From Malaya genurostris (taxonomy: Eukaryota > Arthropoda > Insecta > Diptera > Culicidae), in contig NC_080571.1 of assembly GCF_030247185.1 (NCBI RefSeq), positions 16,585,631 to 16,649,630 of the forward strand: a stretch of DNA of 64,000 nucleotides, given 5' to 3'. Numbering within the stretch: position 1 is the stretch's first letter; each line of letters begins with the position of its first letter. Below are positions 1 through 10,440 of the stretch, one piece after another. The translations under genes and the position numbers were made by a program. Below the pieces are notes generated by a model, which saw only the letters and a list, made by a program, of their open reading frames with translations, was not told the origin of the DNA and did not search any database.

Positions 1-640
1 ATCTGAATTAAATTTTTCTCAGCTATTTTCTAAAATGTGTACCTTTAGAAAATGGATAAAAATCGTTATTTAGAGCCCATACTTCGTATATAACCCCTTG
101 AGAACACGCATTGTAAAAGCCTATTTTCAATCCACTTAATGCTGTAATGATGCCTTTCTCATTACCGGTAATCTAGGAAATTGATACAAGTTCCATTTTA
201 GAATTCTTCACTGCTATTTCCGGTATTAGTTAATTTTTTTCTACACGGAGAACCCGCAGATCACAAAATTTTGTTTTGCTTTCATGCATACATGTAACTT
301 TACTGGGATTGTGTCATTGCTCAGTTGCAGCAGAGACACCTCATTGAAACGTTTCATTTTCCGCTTAGGGTGTATGTCATTGCTCAACTGTAACGTTTCA
401 TTGCTCGTTTGTGATGTGTATCTTTTCTGGGTGTCATTGCTAAACTGCCAGCACGATAAATAAAAAATGACAGTATAGTTAAAACAACAATCGATTAGTT
501 GTACCAAATTTTAACCAATCAAATTCAGAAAAAAACAACTATTATTTTAGTTGTTTTGCAATCGCTGGCTTTTCCGTGTATAAGCCAAAAAACATTGAAT
601 AGTACATGTTTTGTTATGTTTGCGAAAAAAATTGTGAAGC
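1..640. other. AT-rich non-coding sequence
   Basis: No convincing gene is seen. The short open frames here start at random ATGs and resemble no family I know. The only internal structure is a degenerate tandem repeat, listed separately. Confidence 0.5.
305..455. repeat. Degenerate ~60-bp tandem repeat
   Basis: The phrase GTCATTGCTMAACTG or a close variant recurs three times about 60 bases apart, with GAAACGTTTCATT between copies. This looks like a short decayed tandem repeat; no function is suggested. Confidence 0.4.
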
Positions 641-683
641 ATTGTAAAATGTGTGGCCCCTGCCATGAAACGCTCTTGGCCTT

Positions 684-1440
684 TCTCGTTTAGAAAGGTT
701 ATGTCATCACTGTTAAAATCGACCTTTGAACCGAGGCCGGAGGGTCGAGTGTCTTTTACCATTCGACTCGAGAAAAAAATGCAAAATGTCTATGTGTGTA
801 TGTGTGTAGGTAACAAAAATGTGCACTCGATTTTCTCAGAGACGTCTGAATCTATTTTATTCAACCTAAATTCAAATTAAAGACCTTATAGTCCTATAGC
901 CTGCTATTTTATTTCATATGGATCCGACTTCCCGTTCCGGAGTTACGGGGTAGAATGTGTCAAATGAACTAAAAATGTACACTTGATTTTCTCAGAAACC
1001 GCTCATCCAACTTCCGTTGGGAGCCATATCCCGTTAATATGACGGATGCGCCATGGTTGCAGTTGCAGTGCATGTGTGTAAAACATATGTGTATATGTGT
1101 GCACCTTTCAACGAAATTTTTTACCGCTCAATTTTATCGAAGATGACTGAACCGATTACAATAAACTTAAGCTTGTTTTGAAAGCTGAGCTATTGATCAA
1201 GTTCGAAGATGAAACGGCTGTGACTTCTGATTCCGAAGATATAATTGTATAAGTGACGTAACGGACAAAGCACGTTGTTTTACTACCGCTCAATTTCTTC
1301 AGAAATGGCTAATTCGGTTTTTTACGAACTCAGGCTCGCTTAAAAGCTGCTTAATCATTTTTGAAGATTTAATGGCTGTCACCTATGGTTCCGGAGATAT
1401 AATGGTATAAGTGACGTAACCAACAAAACGCGCTTTTTCT
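684..1440 (+). repeat. Dispersed repeat family 'A' (CCTTTCT...CACTAGGTGG), 5' part
   Basis: The segment begins with a small hairpin, CCTTTCT...AGAAAGG. It continues with phrases that recur around this window: an ACCGAGGCC block, a 'TCAGAAACC/GATGGCT' block, and 'ATCCGACTTCCNGTTCCGGAGTTACGGGGT'-type blocks, here repeated in degenerate tandem about every 100-200 bases. Related copies lie at 25.28-25.6, 29.4-29.86, 51.4-52.0 and 55.55-55.95 kb, with a tail fragment near 15.13 kb. No long coding frame is present. I read it as a non-coding interspersed repeat of unknown class. Confidence 0.6.
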
Positions 1441-1445
1441 AGGAC

Positions 1446-1483
1446 GCATAATCTCCCATACCAGTTTGTATGGGAGATTATGC
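1446..1483. repeat. Perfect 16-bp-arm hairpin
   Basis: GCATAATCTCCCATAC is followed by a 6-base loop and its exact reverse complement. Perfect pairing in an otherwise decayed region stands out; it may be the end of a fold-back element or a recent DNA hairpin. Confidence 0.75.
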
Positions 1484-1499
1484 CATAGAAGTGTGTGAG

Positions 1500-1770
1500 A
1501 ATGATTATCTTTCAACTGCTTATGATCAATGGTATTCGAATAACTATGTCCCAGTACGGGGAAACTCTTTTCATCGAAAAGGAAGTGTGAAAGACTTTTT
1601 CGACTGAGTCCTGAACAACATACGTTTGTTATGTTCGCGCATAAAGAAGACTATACCTTCTTACGTGACTTTCAGCCAGGACACCAAGATTCCGTATAGA
1701 TCGCATGTTATCTACGACAATCAACTGGCTACATGTCAATATTGTCAAAACGCTGTTCACTACGATTAGC
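1500..1770 (+). pseudogene. Decayed ORF1 (gag-like) fragment of the 48-kb retroposon family
   Basis: From 'AACTATGTCCCAGTACGG' onward this matches, in order, the central part of the intact ORF at 48360-49367. Shared blocks include MSQYGEI, the segment around 'CTATACCTTCTTACGTGACTTT', and the zinc-knuckle DNA encoding CQYCQ-AVHY. Stops and frameshifts are frequent, so it is a dead fragment. It is clearly older than the copies at 27 and 48 kb, which shows the family has been active over a long period. Confidence 0.75.
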
Positions 1771-2849
1771 TCAATTCATGTGACTACCATATCGGCCAAA
1801 TCGGTTATATCCATAAGCAGAATAAATTGCCGCAGATTTTTTTTTTAATTTCTTTTGAAGCAATTAAAAATGGTGATATTTTGTTTGTGATTTAAATCAG
1901 TCTTCCCCTGAAATCTTTCGCTCCAGGATAGTGACACCCTGATCCGTGATTATCCGTGAAATTCCTGGTGGCGTCTGGTGACTCTGCAGCAACTGACTTC
2001 GGAGTATAATATGCATATAAAGACACTCGTAATAATTATGCTAATGGCTGTGCTCAACGGAATGACCTGTGATGGTATGGAAAAATGGGAATTGTAAAAA
2101 AAAAAAAAAAAACGGGACAGCTCGTTGACTAACGCTAAACGGTTCCGTTTGTTGTTTTTCTTTTTATTCAGTATTGGCTATCATTGAACTCTCCTGCAGC
2201 GTGGTGCGGGCCATGATTGTTTAATGGGTTGTAACGGCAGTTTAATAGGTTCAGTGACTATCTGGTCCATGCCCGGCGGATTTGTTCGGCTATTATTTGC
2301 TCCTTCTGCTGCTCTTGCGATCGCGTAAATCGTTTACTTTGTCCTCGTTTCGGGCTGCCATCTAATTTATGGTGCACAGCTCACTAAACGAAAGCTCGCC
2401 GGAATGACACCGGGGAAGTCGTTCACCCCCGTTAAACTCGCGGGAGTTTGGAGTTGGTGGCAAAGTTCAGTGATGCCCATTTGTCACCTATACCCGGTGT
2501 GGTTGAAAAAGGACAAAAAACTTTCATTGCTGTGGGTCCTGCTTGAAAAAAAAAACGATATCGTTCTGGGAAATTAATTTCACTCCCGCACTGTTTATAT
2601 ACATACCATTACAAGGCGAAACGGGCGTTGGAAACAGCATCAAGAAACATCAATTTTGGGCTATCCTTTTTAGCATCGTGCAGGTGTTCCTTGTTAACTC
2701 AAACACAGACCTGAAATCTTGCGAGGTTCTGTCTGTCTGACCGTGGTCGGTTTGTTTACTTGCTTTGTTGTTTATTCAGAGCCGTGGCTATGAAATAAGA
2801 ATCCAAATTGGTCAATTATGTTTAGTTGTTTTTTTTCTTCTATTTTCAG
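1771..2849. other. Non-coding stretch upstream of candidate exons
   Basis: This contains an 18-base A run near 2095 and a moderately GC-rich block (about 2190-2530) with many CpG-containing words, unlike the transposon-rich surroundings. It could be regulatory or 5'UTR sequence for the exon-like segments at 2850 and 3292, but no coding frame or promoter element is clear. The 65-codon frame at 2543-2740 is not convincing. Confidence 0.4.
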
Positions 2850-2893
2850 ATAGTGGAATATTTTCGTCGTAGCCGTTGTTTCATCTAAAACGG
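2850..2893 (+). other. Candidate 44-nt non-coding exon
   Basis: A long pyrimidine tract ending TTCTATTTTCAG sits immediately upstream and GTAAGTT immediately downstream, giving consensus 3' and 5' splice sites around a 44-nt segment. There are stops in the segment, so if real it is 5'UTR. A second exon-like segment on the same strand follows about 400 bases later. Support is from splice signals only. Confidence 0.4.
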
Positions 2894-3291
2894 GTAAGTT
2901 GTATAAACGAATCGCTATACCGATTACACTTGGGCGTACAGCTTTAAGCTAGCGAATTTTACAAAAAAAATCAAAATAACATCTGTTTCATTTATTTGTA
3001 TATTTAAGCATCAATTTTAAATTTCAGAATTTAGAACTGTGTGAATCCTTCTTAAATTGATCTGAATTTTTCTGAAAATTTTTCTAATATTTAACGATCC
3101 GTAAATTTAGAAACGTGGTTTGAGTTTACCGAAGTTGAGGTGAATTGAGAATTTCTAACATTTGCTATGATGATCCAAAATGTTATGGAATTTACCGAGA
3201 TGTTTTAAAGTCAGCAGAGAAGCGGATGTCATTTAAATATTTCTTCTCATAAATGGAAGACAGGATAACAATAAGGTTTCTATATTTTCAG

Positions 3292-3312
3292 AGTAATACA
3301 ATGGCAGAGCAG
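3292..3312 (+). other. Candidate 21-nt start-codon micro-exon (M-A-E-Q)
   Basis: TATATTTTCAG precedes the segment and GTAAGC follows it. Inside, ATG at 3301 sits in an acceptable insect context (TACAATGGC), and four codons (Met-Ala-Glu-Gln) run to the donor in phase 0. Together with 2850-2893 this fits a gene whose first coding exon carries only a few residues and whose remaining exons lie beyond long introns. I cannot identify the gene: four residues are not diagnostic, and no matching downstream exon was recognised in the window. A chance pairing of splice-like sites remains possible. Confidence 0.35.
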
Positions 3313-4514
3313 GTAAGCGAATTTATTTATTGTATTTTGTATGAGTCGTTTTGAACTTGGTTTAGCTAAAACCGCATGAGACGGGATTCAAATTCGTAAC
3401 TGTCTCCAATCTGGAGAAATAGTTCTACCAATGTGAACTCAGAACAACTCAGAAAATAACCTTACTGAACAGAAGCTCTGTACGTGTTCATACTTTGTAC
3501 GGCCGCTGTGTGATTTGAATATCAGTCTCGTCTCTGTGGCATCATTCCACAAGAGAAAACTTCCTACCAGTGCGGTGACTCCTGTGTCTCAGGAAACGTT
3601 GACAACTATACCGATTTAGGTACTCGATCGAGTACAAATATGTGCTCTTAAAATACAGCTTGGTTTGTGACATTACTTTACTGAAGTTGTACGGATAGAT
3701 TTTTGCGACTAACGCAGATTTTCGAAAAATTGACCTGGCAGCTCTGCTCTTAAATCTGAGAGCACGAAGCATATTCAAGCCGTCATTGTTTTTAAAGATT
3801 TATTTGTTTCGATCATGAAGTCCTCTTGTACTTTGTTAACTTTTATCACTATACCACGAGAAAGAAGACTGGTAAAAGACTGATGAATTACTGAAACAAA
3901 AATTTGCAACAAACACATATTTGTTAAATCGTAACCATTAATTATTCTGGACGCTAGGTTTTAATAAATATTTCATTATTTATTTTTCTAACGTCATCTT
4001 GATTTTTATTTTTTATTTTTGACATTGAAGGCATATACGGTTATTATTTTCTCTTCCCTTTTAATCATTTATCTTTCTTTTACTTTTTTTTTGTAAATTT
4101 TTTTTCCATTTTCACTTTTCTCCAGTTTTCAGTTGTATTTCTTACCTGCATCTTGATTGGTGATTGCGATATGCACTTTTTTCTCAATTTAATTATTTTT
4201 TCTTCGTTTTTTATTGTTCTGTTTTCATATATCATTTTTCTATTTCCTGTTTTTGTCACATAATTTACTTGCCGCTGCTTATTTTTACTCAAATGATTCA
4301 ATCTTTAAGGACTGCGGCCAGTAGGTCGCGTATAACCACGTGACTCGCTCGGCGTAGTACATTTCTCTCAATGCTGCTCTCTCGCAAATGTGCAAAATTA
4401 CTCTCGATATGGCCATGTGGCCAAAAACGTTTTGATATTTTCGGTTACAAGTTTGACTACATCTCATAAAATTAAATAAAGCTATTGCGATTTTATTTCT
4501 CTCTCATGTTTTGT
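3313..4514. other. AT-rich non-coding sequence
   Basis: T-rich on the + strand from about 3960 to 4300. The short frames here read as low-complexity K/N/R-rich or random peptides. No gene, RNA or complete repeat was recognised. Confidence 0.5.
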
Positions 4515-4617
4515 TACGTTACCAGGAAACTGGAGCAGAAAACAATGGCGCCGCCATTGAAATCGACTTACCTTCACAAAAATAACATTCACTTCATTTT
4601 TATCGCGACAACATATA

Positions 4618-5606
4618 AAGCTTGCTTCAGATAGAGTTGAAACAACGACAATTGCCTATAGTTCAGTTATTTATTATTGAATTCAAGATCTTTTTTTATA
4701 AAAATGTAGCGTTTTCTTCATACTTTTAAGAAAAAATATGGATAAAATTATTCGTCACGGTTTCGAAGGAATTCTCGAATTTTTCCTGTAACGCGGCTCA
4801 ATTCGTTTTTGGAGACACTTCTTGGTATAGTTCCGATGTCATTGTCTTATTTGTAACGAAAACTTTCGTTTTTTTGCCACAGCTGCAAATGCCCTGCCAA
4901 ATCATAAATTTTCTTGCAAATTTGTCGGCAAAAACATCCCCCCGAGCCGTTGCCAAGTAAAATTTTTGATCTGGGATTTGCCCGAAGTCAGCCTCGACAT
5001 AGGTTTCATCGTCCATTAGAAGACACCCGTCGAATTTGGTCAGCACCTGGTCATATAGTTTCCGAGCAAAAATTTTGATCACACCTTCTGTTTTATGGTC
5101 CGATTTGGCTGTTTGCTAGCTCGATACGACTTGATTCCTTCTCGGAGTCGAGTTCTCCTCACGGTACTATGGGCAGCACCGAATTTTCTGGCCAAATCAC
5201 TGTCCGACAGATTAGGATTCCTCTTAATCGTCTTCAAAATCTCACCACGCAGTTTCCGGTCGACAGTTCCACTCCGACAATTGGCTTAAGGCTTAATAAT
5301 CGTCGTCAATGTTTCCTTTTACCGTTTGATAACGCGCCATACGATATTTCTGGGTAATTTCAGCTGTTTAGCTAGCCTAGATGCAGACCACAATGGATTT
5401 TCCAAATAACTGTGCACAATTTTTTCCCTACTTTCGGCTTCCATGTTGATTGTTTAAAAAAGAACAGTCGATTTGCGGAATGTCAAAAATCATACGTGAA
5501 GCTGACAAAATTCCCGACACGTGGGCGCAAAGAACTTCCAAATCTGTCCACCAGGAGCGCCACAATATGAGCAAAAGTTTGTTCCAATTCTAAATGAAGC
5601 AAGCTT
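4618..5606 (-). mobile_element. DD37E Tc1/mariner-type transposon, internally deleted
   Basis: Terminal inverted repeats of about 26 bp (AAGCTTGCTTCAGATAGAGT at the left; AAGCTTGCTTCATTTAGAAT reading in from the right) are flanked by TA on both sides, the Tc1/mariner signature. The matching repeat at 46.7-47.2 kb lacks this block, confirming it as an insertion. At 989 bp it is shorter than the usual ~1.3 kb; the missing part includes the C-terminal catalytic segment of the transposase. Confidence 0.9.
4730..5444 (-). pseudogene. DD37E transposase, truncated and broken
   Basis: Reading leftward from ATG at 5444, the N-terminal helix-turn-helix part starts MEAESREKIVHSYLENP and hits an in-frame stop after about 32 codons. 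A later open segment (4798-5082) carries MDDETYVEADFG, holding the first catalytic Asp, and FMIWQGICSCGKKTK, which are hallmarks of the mosquito DD37E group. Near 4800 the frame shifts, just at the ECLQKR motif; the second Asp and the Glu are absent. The enzyme would have cut and joined DNA at TA sites, but this copy cannot be active. Several breaks and the deletion make it an old copy. Confidence 0.88.
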
Positions 5607-5940
5607 TATGTTTTTATGCACTTATCGCATCTAAATCAAATTATCTAGAATTGTCAGGATAGATTTTTGATTCATGCTTTTGAAGGCGAGATATTCAATG
5701 AACAAGTTGAAAGATGGCGTTTTCAGCTATGCAATTCCTTCTTCAGAAAAAAAGACCTTCCCGACCGCTAAAGTCAATGGATCATTCTGAAATTTTCTCA
5801 GAATAATCTAAACTAATTTTCTAAGAGATTGTCAGTTGGGTTTTTTGATATTCGTCACCGTTTCTGAGAAAATCAGATTTGAAGCGTGAAAATAACTCTC
5901 TGAAACGCATTAAAACACACTGGCCTCAGCCCTTAATCTA

Positions 5941-6375
5941 AACTTTACTCTTCAATCATGATTCTTGTTTACTTATCAAAAAAGAAATAAACTCCTCTAG
6001 GTTTGTTATTATCTGTCTATCATTTCACACTTTCGCTTTTCTCTTTTCAATGCGTTCTTTTATTTATAAGCGCTACTACTTTTTCTTCATTTCTCATTAT
6101 TAGGTTTAAACTATGCTCGCTAACTTTTCATTTATCGAATTAGTTTCGGCTATTTTTCTATTATTTTATAGATTCCGGACTAAAAACCCCTGGGAAGTGA
6201 ATGAAATGAAACAAATTTTGGCAAAAGTATTCTTCATCGATCGCTTCAAATTATAATTTAATGGTGTCAAGTTAGAACTATAAGGCGGATGAGACCTTAT
6301 ACCATTGCCGGTTTTCTTTCAGTACTTACTTTTGAAGAATCAATTGGTTTTAATGCAGCTGCGATTCAGTTTTAA
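5941..6375. other. AT-rich non-coding sequence
   Basis: No gene or repeat was recognised between dispersed repeat B and the heptamer arrays. Confidence 0.5.
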
Positions 6376-6803
6376 GTCGTCAGTCTTCAGTCTTCAGTCT
6401 TCAGTCTTCAGTCTTCAGTCTTCAGTCTTCAGTCTTCAGTCTTCAGTCTTCAGTCTTCAGTCTTCAGTCTTCAGTCTTCAGTCTTCAGTCTTCAGTCTTC
6501 AGTCTTCAGTCTTCAGTCTTCAGTCTTCAGTCTTCAGTCTTCAGTCTTCAGTCTTCAGTCTTCAGTCTTCAGTATTCAGTCTTCAGTCTTCAGTCTTCAG
6601 TCTTCAGTCTTCAGTCTTCAGTCTTCAGTCTTCAGTCTTCAGTCTTCAGTCTTCAGTCTTCAGTCTTCAGTCTTCAGTCTTCAGTCTTCAGTCTTCAGTC
6701 TTCAGTCTTCAGTCTTTAGTCTTTAGTCTTCAGTCTTCAGTCTTCAGTCTTCAGTCTTCCGTCTTCCGTCTTCAGTCTTCAGTCTTCAGTCTTCAGTCTT
6801 CAG
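6376..6803. repeat. Heptamer array 1, (TTCAGTC)n
   Basis: About 60 head-to-tail copies of a 7-bp unit with rare single-base variants (TTTAGTC, TTCCGTC, one TTCAGTA) concentrated toward the right end. Because 7 is not a multiple of 3, every open frame cycles through the same seven residues (SSVFSLQ), which explains the long frame here; it is not a gene. Confidence 0.97.
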
Positions 6804-6910
6804 ACTCTGGACTCTGGACTCTGGACTCTGGACTCTGGACTCTGGACTCTGGACTCTGGACTCTGGACTCTTGACTCTGAACTCTGGACTCTGGACTCTG
6901 GACTCTGGAC
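6804..6910. repeat. Heptamer array 2, (GGACTCT)n
   Basis: About 15 copies of GGACTCT join array 1 and array 3 without spacer. One or two units already read TTGACTCT or GAACTCT, so this block is transitional between its neighbours. Confidence 0.95.
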
Positions 6911-8034
6911 TCTTGACTCTTGACTCTTGACTCTTGACTCTTGACTCTTGACTCTTGATTCTTGACTCTTGACTCTTGACTCTTGACTCTTGACTCTTGA
7001 CTCTTGACTCTTGACTCTTGACTCTTGACTCTTGACTCTTGACTCTTGACTCTTGACTCTTGACTCTTGACTCTTGACTCTTGACTCTTGACTCTTGACT
7101 CTTGACTCTTGACTCTTGACTCTTGACTCTTGACTCTTGACTCTTGACTCTTGACTCTTGACTCTTGACTCTTGACTCTTGACTCTTGACTCTTGACTCT
7201 TGACTCTTGACTCTTGACTCTTGACTCTTGACTCTTGACTCTTGACTCTTGACTCTTGACTCTTGACTCTTGACTCTTGACTCTTGACTCTTGACTCTTG
7301 ACTCTTGACTCTTGACTCTTGACTCTTGACTCTTGACTCTTGACTCTTGACTCTTGACTCTTGACTCTTGACTCTTGACTCTTGACTCTTGACTCTTGAC
7401 TCTTGACTCTTGACTCTTGACTCTTGACTCTTGACTCTTGACTCTTGACTCTTGACTCTTGACTCTTGACTCTTGACTCTTGACTCTTGACTCTTGACTC
7501 TTGACTCTTGACTCTTGACTCTTGACTCTTGACTCTTGACTCTTGACTCTTGACTCTTGACTCTTGACTCTTGACTCTTGACTCTTGACTCTTGACTCTT
7601 GACTCTTGACTCTTGACTCTTGACTCTTGACTCTTGACTCTTGACTCTTGACTCTTGACTCTTGACTCTTGACTCTTGACTCTTGACTCTTGACTCTTGA
7701 CTCTTGACTCTTGACTCTTGACTCTTGACTCTTGACTCTTGACTCTTGACTCTTGACTCTTGACTCTTGACTCTTGACTCTTGACTCTTGACTTTTGACT
7801 CTTGACTCTTGACTCTTGACTCTTGACTCTTGACTCTTGACTCTTGACTCTTGACTCTTGACTCTTGACTCTTGACTCTTGACTCTTGACTCTTGACTCT
7901 TGACTCTTGACTCTTGACTCTTGACTCTTGACTCTTGACTCTTGACTCTTGACTCTTGACTCTTGACTCTTGACTCTTGACTCTTGACTCTTGACTCTTG
8001 ACTCTTGACTCTTGACTCTTGACTCTTGATTCTT
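6911..8034. repeat. Heptamer array 3, (TTGACTC)n
   Basis: About 160 nearly identical copies over 1.1 kb with only a few variants (TTGATTC near each end, TTGACTT near 7790). The minus strand has no stop in any frame, giving a 414-codon frame of repeated ESRVKSQ that should not be annotated as protein. The homogeneity implies recent expansion or conversion. Confidence 0.97.
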
Positions 8035-10120
8035 CATTTTTTCTTCAAAATTTGTACTATTCCAAGTTATCAGCTCAATATTGGTTATTAACTCCGGACG
8101 GAGTACAGAAACTGATTACTGTTCTTCTCACATCTTCTCGCATGTCATCTATTGACTATTTAATTCGTCCATTTCTCACAATAAATACACAGCGTCCTGC
8201 TCTGTCACGACCGGATCGAACTAGGTCAAATAGAGAAAGTAATCATCAGTTTGGGTGTTAGTTTCCATTCCTAGAACATTTTATTTTCGTTGGAATATTT
8301 CCATTCGGTTTCCACCCCCAGCAGAATTCGACGATGACCGGAGCCAAATTGGAAAGTCTTTCGCATACCAGAAATTATTCTATTGTCGAGTTCGCCTACA
8401 AATGCTTTCGCTTTTTACGGTCAGTGGAACCGAAAGCTGAGCAACACCCACCAGAAGGAAAAAAAGTTTCCACACTGGAGGGGTGGGGGTAATCAAGCAG
8501 GTGCTGCAGTATCCCAGAATCGTTTGCTTGTTTGGTTTGCTAGTGCATCTATCTATCTTAGGATGAGCGCTGCATTTGATTCGAATGCACTGACACAGTG
8601 CCCTGAGTGAGATGTTATTCTGAATAACGATCGGAATTGTTTCCAAAATCAATAAATACGGCTCTCAATCGAGGTGTGTACACAGATAGGGTCATCATCG
8701 AGCTGAGCGGTGCCGTTAATTGTTTATTTGATCAAACGTGTAACATAAGTATTTACCATGCGCGTAATGTGGTTATCTTCGGTAAACAGTTCCGGGCTGC
8801 GGCCATTGCAGTTACACAAATATTCACTGATAGTCGGTTCATCTGTTTGTTCAATCCCGTTATTGTTCGTTGCTTTGTGTTTTAGGAAGTTGCGGCATCG
8901 TTTCTGTTAGGGTAAAATTCCGAGTATGATGCTATCGTATCATACGTGATACGTGATTACAGTAGCAGATAACGCGTTCGTATGCTTCTGTTCAACTGTA
9001 CCGTGTCAATAAGTAAAGTAGGTAATTGAAAATCCGTTCCGGAATTGCTGGTAATTGTTTGTTTACGAAAACGACGACTTTTACATGGATTCTAGAAAAG
9101 AATTTTATTCTGTAACAAAAGCGTATGAAAATAAAACAAAAGTTATTTGGCAGGCTATAATTAGTTGCGGCCCATTTTTGGAAATTGCCTGCTTCCGGAT
9201 TTTGCTTCTAGTTGAATAATATCCTGAATTTGCTTTGCATGAACTCTAGTCTAGTAGTTAGATATTGAGGACAATTTTACTGATATTGAGGACAAATAAA
9301 CACTTAACTTGAAGATTGTCTCAACTCATTTTTGGATGTACTTATCTAGAGAATTTCGCATTTGGTAAGTGATTCGTAGCTGTGGGTAAACATTAAAGTT
9401 TTCATTACAGATGAGTCTATGGCCTCGAAACCCAACAAGTACCTGAAAAAATCATCTATTCATTAAAAATCTCACAGATCCTCTTAACTTTTGTGCAGCT
9501 TTGGCTAGTTGCATCACTGCCGATGGATACTTCAGTGGTTTTGGGTTTTACGAATTTCTTCTAGAAAGTTCCACTACCATTATAAAAATAATTTCAATCG
9601 ACCGTATAATTTTTGTAAAAGAGAGTTTTAAACTTTTGTTTTGAAATGGATCCAGCGATTCAATGTGTATAGAAATGTCGATAACTACAACGAAAATAAC
9701 TCGACGCGAGCAACCACAACAACACAAAATAACCAACAATAGTAGATCTATTGAATCGAAATCCTACTCTCAGACTGCGTCAGGTCTTATTAAATCTCCG
9801 GAACTGCTTCCAATTTGCCTTCCAAACTCGACCAATGACCTGATAATTAGTTTCAATTGAATCCAAGACGGTCAAAATTGGTTGAGTCGTCAATAGAAAG
9901 TAGCTTTCCCGTCTTGTCGAGCTGAGTCGAATCGTATATAACACTGGGGTTTCTTGAAGCTCAAATCAAACGTTGGGTTTCACAGCAAATCTATAAACTT
10001 TCTATAGAGCATGGTAAAACCAACCGCGAAAATTCAGATTGATTAAGTATAGCTTAAGATTGTTCCATTCCAGCATTCCAAAGTCACTTTTCCAGCATTT
10101 GTCAGCTGTCCGGTTAACTT
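8035..10120. other. Unique non-coding sequence
   Basis: No gene family, transposase or RNA was recognised. The block at 8050-8900 is more GC-rich than average. Near 8930-8960 overlapping TATCGTATCATACGTGATACG words form short palindromes. The frames of 60-90 codons look random. Confidence 0.45.
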
Positions 10121-10124
10121 GTGA

Positions 10125-10440
10125 TAAACACATTTTTCACGTTTCGTCTTTGACTCAAATTGAACTGCTTAATGCTAAACTCGGCAGTTCAATTTGAACC
10201 GCTAAGCAGATGTAAAGTGTCAGCTATTTGCAGAACACTTATATTTTGCAGAACACTTATATTTTTCACTGAAGTGCCGAACGAAAACGTGTTTTCGACT
10301 TGTTTCTGGCCGATGCAGGTTTGGTCATTTAGGGGTTAGTCAAATTTTGTGCTAGAGCACATAACCGTTCTTCACATTTTTTACGTTTCGTCTTCGACTC
10401 ATCAGTGCAGAACAGTTCAAATTGAATATCAAATCAATTT
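10125..10440 (+). repeat. Dispersed repeat with GTTTCGTCTTCGACTCA motif
   Basis: CGTTTCGTCTTTGACTCA and CGTTTCGTCTTCGACTCATC occur near 10140 and 10385 in the same orientation, each followed within about 15-35 bases by words like TTCAAATTGAA. A third copy (CGTTTCGTCTTCGACTCGGTAG) lies near 31910. Between the first two is a 17-bp direct duplication containing TTGCAGAACACTTATA. This is a small interspersed repeat of unknown type. Confidence 0.6.

Larger units (their letters stand above)
4515..5940 (+). repeat. Dispersed repeat 'B', split by a transposon
   Basis: The two flanks (4515-4617 and 5607-5940), joined together, match 46741-47168 in inverted orientation. Shared landmarks include GTTACGTTACCAGGAAACTGG at the left, TCATTTTTATCGCGACAACATA at the insertion point, and TTTAGCGGTCG, GAACAAGTTGAAAG and CACACTGACCTCAG-like words at the right. 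Apart from the inserted element at 4618-5606 the two copies are collinear, so the 46.7-kb copy serves as the empty site. No coding potential was recognised. Confidence 0.8.

Noticed and set aside
6376..8034. Telomere repeat
   Set aside because: Diptera lack the usual short telomerase repeats, the unit does not resemble TTAGG, and unique sequence continues on both sides.
6793..8037. 414-codon minus-strand frame (ESRVKSQ repeats) and its + strand partner
   Set aside because: They are direct translations of stop-free heptamer arrays; any frame gives the same seven residues. No start context, splice sites or flanking coding sequence.
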